Assembly: GCA_018828205.1 (NCBI GenBank)
Contig: JAHJWA010000274.1
Location: 1 to 7,553, forward strand
From: Alphaproteobacteria bacterium
GTDB lineage: Bacteria; Pseudomonadota; Alphaproteobacteria; Sphingomonadales; Sphingomonadaceae
Length of the DNA stretch: 7,553 nucleotides
Reading direction: 5' to 3'
Shown here: piece by piece, positions 1 to 5,758 of the stretch
How positions within the stretch are numbered: the first letter of the stretch is position 1
How the letters are laid out: each line of letters opens with the position of its first letter
Made by a program: the position numbers and the translations under genes
The notes under the pieces: generated by a model
Database searches by the model: none
Told to the model about the DNA's origin: nothing
The model's input: the letters and a program-made list of their open reading frames with translations, nothing else

Positions 1-2
1 CG

Positions 3-1040
3 CTGCGCGCGCCGCGTCCCGGTTTCGACAAGAGCGGGCGATTGCGCGCGATCCGCACGATGCTGTCGCAATTCGCCTCGCACGAGGTCCCGGATCTGCC
101 GGTGGAGCTGGAGATCCAGCACCGCGACGGGCGCCGCTTCTACCACCGGGGCGTGACCGACCACGAGGGCTTCGTCCATTTCGACATCGCGCTCGAGCCC
201 GAATGGGAACCCGCGCCGCACAGCGAGTGGGAAGTGGTCGCCTTTCGCTGGGACAATCGCGACGGCGAGCAATGCGTCGAGGGGCATGTCCTCGCCCCCG
301 GGCGCGACGCGGCGCTGGGCGTGATCTCGGATATCGACGACACCATCATCGAGACCGGGATCACCGGCAGCTTCCGCAAGATCGCGCGCAACTGGCGCCG
401 GGTGGTGATGGAACTGCCCGACGACCGGCTGCTCGTCCCGGGCGCCGATGTCTTCTACAACGCGCTGGGCGGCGGCGCGGTGCTCAAGACCGGGGAAGCG
501 CACACCGGCGACCGGCTGGCCTCGACGCACCATCCCTTCTTCTACGTCTCCTCGAGCCCGTGGAACCTGTTCTCCTATCTGGTTGCCTTCCAGAAGAGCC
601 GCGGCCTGCCGCTGGGGCCGCTGATGCTGCGCGACTGGGGGCTCAACCGCGAGACCTTTGGCAGCGGCAGCCACGGCGCGCACAAGATCGCGGCGATCGC
701 GGATATCGTCGAGACCTTCGAGTCGCTGCAATTCGCGCTGATCGGCGACGATTCGCAGGGCGATCTGGTGGCCTTTTCCGAAGTGGTCGCGACCCATCCG
801 GGGCGGGTCCGCGCGGTCTTCATCCGCCGCGCGGGCGAACCGCTCAGCCCCGAGGAAGTCATCGCGCAAGCGACGATCGAGGGCGCGAACGTGCCGCTGT
901 GGCTGGGTGACAGCTATACCAGCGGGAAGCAGTTCCTGCGCGCGATCGGGCTGGCGCATGACGGCGAGGCCGAACGGATCGTCGAGGCGGTCGAGAAGCC
1001 CGCCACCGCACCCCCGCCCGCCGATAGCGCGGGGGCATGA
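3..1040 (+). CDS. App1-family (DUF2183) phosphatase domain protein, 5'-truncated
   Basis: The reading frame is open to the left window edge, so the true start lies outside. A TTG at 42 is the first start-like codon, but residues encoded before it (RAPRPGFDKSGR) continue the protein naturally, so I treat the gene as partial. The key motif is DIDDTI (codons from 330), the DxDxT signature of HAD-like phosphatases in which the first Asp is the expected nucleophile. Further family hallmarks follow: YVSSSPWNLF (about 543-572), a conserved HK in GSHGAHKIAAI, and LIGDDSQGD (about 741-767), the C-terminal acidic motif. This arrangement is that of the App1 catalytic domain, known in yeast as a phosphatidate phosphatase. 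The bacterial substrate is not established. The region before DIDDT looks like the family's N-terminal beta-rich part. The C-terminus ends in a Pro/Ala-rich tail. It overlaps the next gene by ATGA, implying translational coupling. Family call firm, substrate uncertain. Confidence 0.88.
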   Translation: MRAPRPGFDKSGRLRAIRTMLSQFASHEVPDLPVELEIQHRDGRRFYHRGVTDHEGFVHFDIALEPEWEPAPHSEWEVVAFRWDNRDGEQCVEGHVLAPGRDAALGVISDIDDTIIETGITGSFRKIARNWRRVVMELPDDRLLVPGADVFYNALGGGAVLKTGEAHTGDRLASTHHPFFYVSSSPWNLFSYLVAFQKSRGLPLGPLMLRDWGLNRETFGSGSHGAHKIAAIADIVETFESLQFALIGDDSQGDLVAFSEVVATHPGRVRAVFIRRAGEPLSPEEVIAQATIEGANVPLWLGDSYTSGKQFLRAIGLAHDGEAERIVEAVEKPATAPPPADSAGA

Positions 1041-1963
1041 GCCGGAGGATGGCCTGGGGGCTGGGCGCGATCGCGGGTCTGCTGGCGCTGGGCGGTATCG
1101 GCTTGTGGATCGCGCTGCAGGTCAACAGCGTCGCCGTGCTCGACACGGTCGACCGCGCAACCGGCGGAAACCGCGCTGTGACGCGCGTGGCGCAGGTCCG
1201 GCTGGGCGAGGCGCCGACCCATACGCTGTCGCTCCATCGCGCGCGCCGGACCGCCGCGCCCGCCCCCGTGCTGCTGTTCATCCATGGCGGCAGCTGGGAC
1301 TGGGGCGATCCCAAGGATTACGGCTTCGTCGCCCGCTCGCTCGCGCCCGAGGGGTTCATGGTGGCGCTGGCGGGCTACCGGCTGGGCGAAGCGGGCCGCT
1401 ATCCGGCCATGCTCGAGGACAGCGCGCGCGCGGTGAGCTGGCTGCGCGAGAACGCCGCGCGCTTTGGCGGCGATCCCGAGCGGATCTATCTCGCGGGCCA
1501 TTCGGCGGGCGCCTTCAACGTCGTTCAGGTCGCGCTCGAGCCCCGCTGGCTCGCCGCGGAGGGCGTGCCCGCTTCGGCGATCCGCGGGGTGGTGGGCATG
1601 GCCGGGCCCTATGACTTCTTCCCCTTCGACAAGGATTCGACCCGCGCCGCCTTCGGCCATGCGCCCGATCCCGCGGCGACCCAGCCGATCAACCATATCC
1701 GGCCCGATGCGCCGCCGATGCTGCTGCTGACCGGGACCGAGGACACCACGGTCAAGCCGCGCAACACGCGCGCGCTGGCGCAGGCGCTGGCGGAGTCGGG
1801 GGTCCCGGTCGAGGCGCGCTATTACGACGGCCTCGATCACAGCGACGTGCTGATCCGTCTCGCCAGCCCCTGGCGGCGCCAGCCCGGGGTGCGCGACGAC
1901 ATCCTCGGGTTCCTCGCGCGCCGCGAGCAGGCTTCAGTTCCGGTTCAGGGCGAAAACCGCTAG
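1037..1963 (+). CDS. Membrane-anchored alpha/beta-hydrolase (esterase/lipase-like)
   Basis: A 308-residue protein. Residues 6-27 form one hydrophobic segment after a basic N-terminus (MSRR), best read as a signal anchor that leaves the enzyme in the periplasm. The catalytic domain has the HGGSW oxyanion-hole motif (His83-Gly84-Gly85), the nucleophile elbow GHSAG (Ser156), a probable acid in TGTEDTTV (Asp236) and a catalytic His in GLDHSD (His268). The order and spacing fit the carboxylesterase / BD-FAE-like branch of alpha/beta-hydrolases. The reaction would be hydrolysis of an ester; the natural substrate cannot be named. The ATG overlaps the stop of the upstream phosphatase (ATGA, 1037-1040), and the only purine run before it (GGGGG, 1031-1035) is too close for a good ribosome site, so coupling is likely. 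It ends ten bases before the M48-TPR start. Fold and triad are confident, function generic. Confidence 0.9.
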   Translation: MSRRMAWGLGAIAGLLALGGIGLWIALQVNSVAVLDTVDRATGGNRAVTRVAQVRLGEAPTHTLSLHRARRTAAPAPVLLFIHGGSWDWGDPKDYGFVARSLAPEGFMVALAGYRLGEAGRYPAMLEDSARAVSWLRENAARFGGDPERIYLAGHSAGAFNVVQVALEPRWLAAEGVPASAIRGVVGMAGPYDFFPFDKDSTRAAFGHAPDPAATQPINHIRPDAPPMLLLTGTEDTTVKPRNTRALAQALAESGVPVEARYYDGLDHSDVLIRLASPWRRQPGVRDDILGFLARREQASVPVQGENR

Positions 1964-1964
1964 C

Positions 1965-1968
1965 AGGG
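1965..1968 (+). promoter_or_regulatory. Ribosome binding site that decides the M48-TPR start
   Basis: AGGG lies five bases before ATG 1974. The frame could also start at GTG 1968, but that codon overlaps this site and has no room for a ribosome binding sequence of its own. ATG 1974 also leaves a clean signal peptide beginning MRILAH. I therefore choose 1974. Confidence 0.6.
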
Positions 1969-1973
1969 TGGCG

Positions 1974-3341
1974 ATGCGCATCCTCGCCCATGTCTTCGCC
2001 TTCTGCGCGCTGCTGGCCCTCGGGGTCCAGCCGGTCGCGGCGCAATCGATCCTGCGCGACGCCGAGACCGAGGATTTCCTCGACGAGCTCGCGGCGCCGC
2101 TGGTCGAGGCCTCGGGTCTGGAGCCCGGCAATGTCGATATCGTCCTCATCAACGACCCCTCGATCAACGCCTTCGTCTCGGCGGGGCAGGTGGTCTATCT
2201 GCACAGCGGCCTGATCGATGCCGCCGGCACCGCCAACGAGGTGCAGGGCGTGGTCGCGCACGAGCTGGGCCATATCACCGGCGGTCACATCATCCGCCAG
2301 GGCGAGGGGATGGCGGCGGCGAGCCGGATCTCGATCCTCTCGCTGATCGCGGGTCTGGGCGCCGCGCTCGCAGGGGCCGGCGACGCCGCGATGGGGGTGA
2401 TGATGGCGGGCCAGCGCGCCGCGATGGGCAAGCTGCTGGCCTACAACCGCGGCGAGGAATCCTCCGCCGATGCCGCGGGCGCGCAATATCTTTCCGACGC
2501 GGGGATTTCCGGGCGCGGCTCGATCGCCTTCTTCAAGAAGCTGCAGAACCAGGAATTCCGCTATGGCTACAGCCAGAGCGACGAGGCTGCCTTCACCCGC
2601 ACCCACCCGCTTTCGGGCGACCGGATCGCGCGGCTGCGCGACACCTATCAGCGCGATCCCGCCTGGGAGAAGCCCGAGGATGTCCGGCTCGAACGGCGCT
2701 TCCAGCGGATCAAGGCCAAGCTGTCGGGCTATCTCGAAGAACCCCGGCGCACGCTCAACAGCTTCCCCGCCGGCGACACCAGCGTGCCCGCGCGCTACGC
2801 CCGCGCCTATGCCTATCACAAGGGCGCGCAGGTCGAGCAGGCGCTGGACGAGACCGCGGCGCTGATCGCGCAGGATCCCGAGGACCCCTATTTCCTCGAA
2901 TTGCGCGGCCAGGTGCTGCTCGAATCGGGGCGCGCCGAGGAGGCGCTGGTGTCGCTGCGCCGCGCCACCGAGCTGACCCGGTCCGAACCGCTGATCGCCA
3001 CGCTGTTCGGCCACGCGTTGATCGCGACCGAGGACAAGGACAATTACGCCGAGGCCGAGGAGGTGCTGCGCGCCGCGGTGGCGCGCGATCGCTACAATCC
3101 CTTCGCCTGGTACCAGCTGGGCGTGGTCTATGCCGCGCGCGGCGACATGCCCCGCGCGCGGCTCGCCAGCGCCGAACAGCAGGTGATGAACCGCGAATAC
3201 GCCATGGCGCTGCGCAGCGCGCAGGCCGCCGAGGCGGGGCTCCCCCAGGGCACGCCCGACTGGCTGCGCGCGCAGGATATCGGCATGCAGGCGCGCGCGC
3301 TGATCGAGCAACAGACCGATCGCGACGGCGGAAGACGCTGA
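1974..3341 (+). CDS. Secreted M48 zinc metalloprotease with TPR region, BepA-like
   Basis: A 455-residue protein (E. coli BepA is of similar length). Residues 1-24 are a signal peptide ending VAA-QS with no lipobox. The peptidase domain follows (about 26-250): HELGH gives zinc ligands His96 and His100 and catalytic Glu97. Glu162 in EESSAD fits the third ligand (E-x-x-A-D of M48). THPLSGDRI (His211) matches the histidine-switch position described for BepA. A Gly/Ala/Met-rich hydrophobic stretch (about 118-150) sits between them, as in this family. Residues about 255-415 are helical repeats of TPR type (for example ELRGQVLLESGRAEEALVSL). The family works in the periplasm in outer-membrane protein quality control; BepA degrades stalled LptD and BamA intermediates or helps them mature. 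The DsbA-like gene 19 bases downstream fits such a role. The exact substrate here is inferred. Confidence 0.92.
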   Translation: MRILAHVFAFCALLALGVQPVAAQSILRDAETEDFLDELAAPLVEASGLEPGNVDIVLINDPSINAFVSAGQVVYLHSGLIDAAGTANEVQGVVAHELGHITGGHIIRQGEGMAAASRISILSLIAGLGAALAGAGDAAMGVMMAGQRAAMGKLLAYNRGEESSADAAGAQYLSDAGISGRGSIAFFKKLQNQEFRYGYSQSDEAAFTRTHPLSGDRIARLRDTYQRDPAWEKPEDVRLERRFQRIKAKLSGYLEEPRRTLNSFPAGDTSVPARYARAYAYHKGAQVEQALDETAALIAQDPEDPYFLELRGQVLLESGRAEEALVSLRRATELTRSEPLIATLFGHALIATEDKDNYAEAEEVLRAAVARDRYNPFAWYQLGVVYAARGDMPRARLASAEQQVMNREYAMALRSAQAAEAGLPQGTPDWLRAQDIGMQARALIEQQTDRDGGRR

Positions 3342-3360
3342 CGCAGCGGGGGCAGGACAT

Positions 3361-4053
3361 ATGAAAACGCATCTTTTCACCGCGCTGCTGGCGCTGGTCT
3401 GCGGCTTTGCCGGCGCGGCGATCTGGTCGCTGAGCGGCCTGGGCAATGGGCAGACCCGCGACTATCTGGTCGCCAACCCCGAAGTGCTGCCCGAAATGGC
3501 GGCCGCGCTGCAGCAGCGCGAGAGCGAGGGCAGGCTGGCCGAAGTCGCCGACGCGGTCGATAGCCCCTTCCCCGGCGCGGTGCTGGGCAATCCGCAGGGC
3601 AGCCGGACGCTGGTCAAATTCACCGATTACGGCTGCACCTATTGCCGCGCCGCCGAGGCCGACGTCCAGAAGCTGATCGCCGCGGATCCGGACCTGCGCG
3701 TGGTGGTGCGCGAATGGCCGATCTTCGATGGCAGCGAAGGCGCCGCGCGGATGGCGCTGGCGGCGGCCAAGCAGGGCAGATATCCGCAATTCTACACCGC
3801 GATGTTCGAACTCGGCCCGCCCTCGCCCGAGACGGTCGAGGCGGCGGCGCAGCAGGCCGGTCTCGATCTGGCGGCGGCGCGGTCCTACGCCGCGAGCGAG
3901 GCGGTCACCCGCGAGCTGGCGCAGAATATGGGGCTGGCGCAGCAGCTCGGCTTCACCGGCACCCCGAGCTGGGTGAGCGGCGAGCAGATCTTCCAGGGCG
4001 CGGTGGGTTACGAGGCGCTGGCCGAGGCCGTCGCCGCCGACGAACCGGCGTGA
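3361..4053 (+). CDS. DsbA/Com1/ScsC-family thiol-disulfide oxidoreductase
   Basis: A 230-residue protein. Residues 5-24 form a hydrophobic N-terminal segment without a clear cleavage site, so it is either a membrane anchor or an uncleaved signal. Residues about 34-60 (YLVANPEVLPEMAAALQQ) resemble the N-terminal helix of Com1/ScsC/BdbD-type proteins, which in some members drives oligomerisation. The thioredoxin fold begins around residue 75: the redox motif is Cys92-Thr-Tyr-Cys95, preceded by LVKFTDYGC, and the cis-proline loop is GFTGTPSW (Thr201-Pro202). The helical insertion typical of DsbA lies between them. The expected role is making or reshuffling disulfides in periplasmic proteins. GGGGG at 3348-3352 or AGGA at 3354-3357 could serve as the ribosome site for ATG 3361. 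It lies between two M48 peptidase genes. Family firm; whether it oxidises or isomerises is not visible. Confidence 0.92.
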   Translation: MKTHLFTALLALVCGFAGAAIWSLSGLGNGQTRDYLVANPEVLPEMAAALQQRESEGRLAEVADAVDSPFPGAVLGNPQGSRTLVKFTDYGCTYCRAAEADVQKLIAADPDLRVVVREWPIFDGSEGAARMALAAAKQGRYPQFYTAMFELGPPSPETVEAAAQQAGLDLAAARSYAASEAVTRELAQNMGLAQQLGFTGTPSWVSGEQIFQGAVGYEALAEAVAADEPA

Positions 4054-5060
4054 TCGCGCGCGCAGGTCTGGCCGGCCTGGCCGCGCTGGCCCTGGCGGAC
4101 GCCACGCCGCTGGCGGCGCAAGCCATCCAGCTCCCTGCCCCCGCCGCCGAGCCCGCTCCCCCGCCCAGCGAACTGTCCGACCTGCAGGCGCGCGATGCGC
4201 GGCTCTTCGCCGTCGGCTGGCGGCTGGTCACCGCCAATGCGCCGTTCTGCGACGGTAGCATCTCCGCAAGCGGGCTGCTGCTTCACGACGCCGCTGCCTA
4301 CGACCGGCCTGCAGAGGTCCGCGGCGAATTCGGGCTGAGCGGCGATATCGGGGTGCTGGCGGTGGCGCCGGGCTCGCCCGCGGCGCTCGCCGGTCTCGCC
4401 GCGAACGACACGCTGCTTTCGCTCGGCGGCCGGAGGCTGGAGGAGGCCTTCCCGCCGTCGGATCCCGCCTGGCAACGGCTGGTGGATATCAAGGATGCGC
4501 TCGATGCCGGCCTGGCCGGGGGCCCGGTCGCGCTCGAATGGAGCCCGCAGGGCGCGGCTTCGAGAGCATCATCGCTGGTCGGAATTCCCGCCTGCGCCAG
4601 CCGCTTCGAGGTGCTCGCCGGCGGCGCGGGCGCGGTGGCCGACGGATCGCGCGTGCTGCTGGGGCGCGACTTTCCCGGTTTCGCCTATCGCGAAGACGAA
4701 TTCGCCGCCGCGGTCGCGCATGAACTGGCGCACAATCTGCTGCGCCACCGCGCGCTGCTCGAGCCGCTCGGGCGCCCGCGCGGGTTGGTGCGGCTGACCG
4801 AGCGCGATGCCGACCGGCTGATGCCCTGGCTGCTCGCCAACGCCGGCTACGATCCGCACGGTGCCGCGCGCTTCATGAGCCGCTGGGGGCCGCGCCACGG
4901 CGGCGGGCTGCTGCGCAAGCGCACGCATGACGGCTGGGACGAGCGGGTCGAATTCATCGCGGCCGAGATCGCGCAGGTCGAGCGGCTGATGGCGGCGGAA
5001 GGCATGGCCGACTGGTCGCGCCATTTCGTCGCTCAGGCCACGGCGGAAGCCTCCGACTAG
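4050..5060 (+). CDS. Secreted PDZ plus M48-like zinc metalloprotease
   Basis: A 336-residue protein starting at GTG 4050, whose last two bases begin the TGA of the thioredoxin gene (GTGA overlap). The open frame extends upstream inside that gene, but only this start gives a signal peptide (IARAGLAGLAALAL, likely cut after AAQA near residue 25). No good ribosome site is visible, so translation is probably coupled. A Pro/Ala linker (28-40) is followed by a cysteine-containing region, then a PDZ domain (about 85-165, with VLAVAPGSPAALAGLAANDTLL). The peptidase region has HELAH (His224, Glu225, His228) and ERDAD, in which Glu251 fits the third zinc ligand E-x-x-A-D. THDGWDERV (His293) may match the switch-histidine position of M48. 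It has two more cysteines (67 and 182), so the neighbouring oxidoreductase could act on it. Unlike the other M48 gene it lacks TPRs. Substrate unknown. Confidence 0.85.
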   Translation: MIARAGLAGLAALALADATPLAAQAIQLPAPAAEPAPPPSELSDLQARDARLFAVGWRLVTANAPFCDGSISASGLLLHDAAAYDRPAEVRGEFGLSGDIGVLAVAPGSPAALAGLAANDTLLSLGGRRLEEAFPPSDPAWQRLVDIKDALDAGLAGGPVALEWSPQGAASRASSLVGIPACASRFEVLAGGAGAVADGSRVLLGRDFPGFAYREDEFAAAVAHELAHNLLRHRALLEPLGRPRGLVRLTERDADRLMPWLLANAGYDPHGAARFMSRWGPRHGGGLLRKRTHDGWDERVEFIAAEIAQVERLMAAEGMADWSRHFVAQATAEASD

Positions 5061-5674
5061 GCGGCTTCCTCGTCGAGCGCCTTGGCATATTGGCTCGCCA
5101 GCGGCTTCGCCATCACCCGGCGCACCATCGGCTCGAAGAATTCCAGCGGCTCGCTGTGATAGTCGGGGTCGAACGCGGCCTGGTCGTATTTCTCGCAGAA
5201 CTCGCGGCAGGCCTCGTAATGCGGGTGTTCCACGAAGGCGTCGCGCGCGTTGCGGTCCATCCCCAGATGGTGGAAATAGTAATAGCCCTGGAAGGCACCG
5301 TGGTTCTGGCAGATCCAGTGCAGCTCCTCGCTGACGAAGGGCTTGAGGATCGCGGCGGCGACCTCGGGGTGGTTGTAGCTCCCCAGCGTGTCGCCCATGT
5401 CGTGGAGCAAGGCCATCACCACATAGGGCTCGCCGCGGCCGTCGCGATGGGCTCTGGTCGCGGTTTGCAGCGAATGCTCGAGCCGGCACACCGGAAAGCC
5501 GCCGAAATCGCCATCGAGCAGCTTGAGATGCTCGAGCACGCGTTCGGGCAGACCCTTGGCAAAGGCGCGGTATTCGCCGCCGATGATCGCCCAGTCTTCC
5601 TTCGTACCCTGCTTCATCTCGCGGAATTTCGCGCGCTCGGTCATGCCGTGAAGCGTCTGTTCGGTTACATCCAT
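5057..5674 (-). CDS. HD-domain protein, PhnZ/MIOX-like putative diiron oxygenase
   Basis: A 205-residue soluble protein with no signal peptide. The metal-binding pattern is His67 (LEHSLQ), His91-Asp92 (LLHDMGD), His102 (YNHPEV), His125 (QNHGAF) and Asp164 (EKYDQ). Six ligands with two extra histidines between HD and the final Asp is the arrangement of mixed-valence Fe(II)/Fe(III) oxygenases such as PhnZ, TmpB and myo-inositol oxygenase; a plain HD phosphohydrolase has only H...HD...D. The region 101-130 aligns by eye with the PhnZ helix pair. COG4341-type 'predicted HD phosphohydrolase' is the likely automatic name. No phosphonate or inositol gene lies nearby, so the substrate is open. ATG 5674 is chosen over an internal ATG at 5644 because GGAGAGAG lies just upstream. 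It runs alone on the minus strand, convergent with the M48 operon and divergent from the kinase. Family placement is fairly confident, the oxygenase activity is inferred. Confidence 0.85.
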   Translation of the reverse strand: MDVTEQTLHGMTERAKFREMKQGTKEDWAIIGGEYRAFAKGLPERVLEHLKLLDGDFGGFPVCRLEHSLQTATRAHRDGRGEPYVVMALLHDMGDTLGSYNHPEVAAAILKPFVSEELHWICQNHGAFQGYYYFHHLGMDRNARDAFVEHPHYEACREFCEKYDQAAFDPDYHSEPLEFFEPMVRRVMAKPLASQYAKALDEEAA

Positions 5675-5683
5675 CGCATCTCT

Positions 5684-5687
5684 CTCC
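5684..5687 (-). promoter_or_regulatory. Ribosome binding site of the HD-domain gene
   Basis: Read on the minus strand this is GGAG within GGAGAGAG, nine bases before ATG 5674. It supports the longer of the two possible ATG starts. Confidence 0.65.
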
Positions 5688-5718
5688 AGATCCCCGCGTC
5701 GAGCCTATAGCGTAGCGA

Positions 5719-5731
5719 CTGGCCTAGCCAG
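5719..5731. repeat. Short inverted repeat CTGGC-CTA-GCCAG
   Basis: A perfect inverted repeat with 5-base arms around a 3-base centre. It lies exactly in the spacer of the leftward promoter candidate, where a repressor could bind. It is short and could arise by chance in GC-rich DNA, so an operator role is a guess. Confidence 0.4.
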
Positions 5732-5750
5732 CCGCAAATGGGCTAAGGCC
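5721..5750 (+). promoter_or_regulatory. Hairpin in the kinase leader overlapping its ribosome site
   Basis: GGCCTAGCC (5721-5729) can pair with GGCTAAGGCC (5741-5750), giving nine base pairs with one bulged A and an 11-base loop. The right arm contains TAAGG (5744-5748), the best ribosome binding candidate for ATG 5759. Whether it is in the transcript depends on where the kinase promoter lies. There is no U-run after it, so it is not a terminator. Confidence 0.35.
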
Positions 5751-5758
5751 CGAGCACA

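Larger units (their letters stand above)
5675..5758. promoter_or_regulatory. Divergent intergenic region with weak promoter candidates
   Basis: The only intergenic stretch of note; it must contain the start signals for both the HD gene (leftward) and the kinase (rightward). On the minus strand TTGCGG (5737-5732) and TACGCT (5714-5709) are 17 bases apart and could be a -35/-10 pair for the HD gene, though the -10 fit is poor. Rightward, TATAGC at 5706-5711 resembles a -10 but has no good -35. A tandem TAGCG TAGCG occupies 5708-5717. These are eye-matched boxes; only the existence of divergent start signals here is reasonably sure. Confidence 0.35.

Noticed and set aside
1968..1973. GTG at 1968 as start of the M48-TPR gene
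   Set aside because: No space for a ribosome site before it; AGGG 1965-1968 is correctly placed for ATG 1974.
1752..3446. A 564-codon open frame on the minus strand opposite the M48-TPR gene
   Set aside because: It lies across two well-supported genes (plus the start of a third), has low-complexity composition and no recognisable motif; codon bias explains its openness.
2755..3789. A 344-codon minus-strand open frame
   Set aside because: Spans two plus-strand genes with clear active sites; Arg/Ala/Pro-rich shadow sequence.
3642..4049. Upstream extension of the PDZ-M48 reading frame inside the thioredoxin gene
   Set aside because: The extension is an Arg/Gly/Ala-rich out-of-frame reading of the CTYC gene; the signal peptide begins at GTG 4050.
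4569..5489. A 306-codon minus-strand open frame reaching into the HD gene in another frame
   Set aside because: The HD gene reads in a different frame with conserved metal ligands, and the PDZ-M48 gene covers the rest.
5090..5710. A 206-codon plus-strand open frame opposite the HD gene
   Set aside because: No motif, and the opposite strand has a full HD-domain protein with a good ribosome site.
5721..5750. Rho-independent terminator in the divergent intergenic region
   Set aside because: The hairpin has no following U-run on either strand, and both flanking genes start, not end, here.
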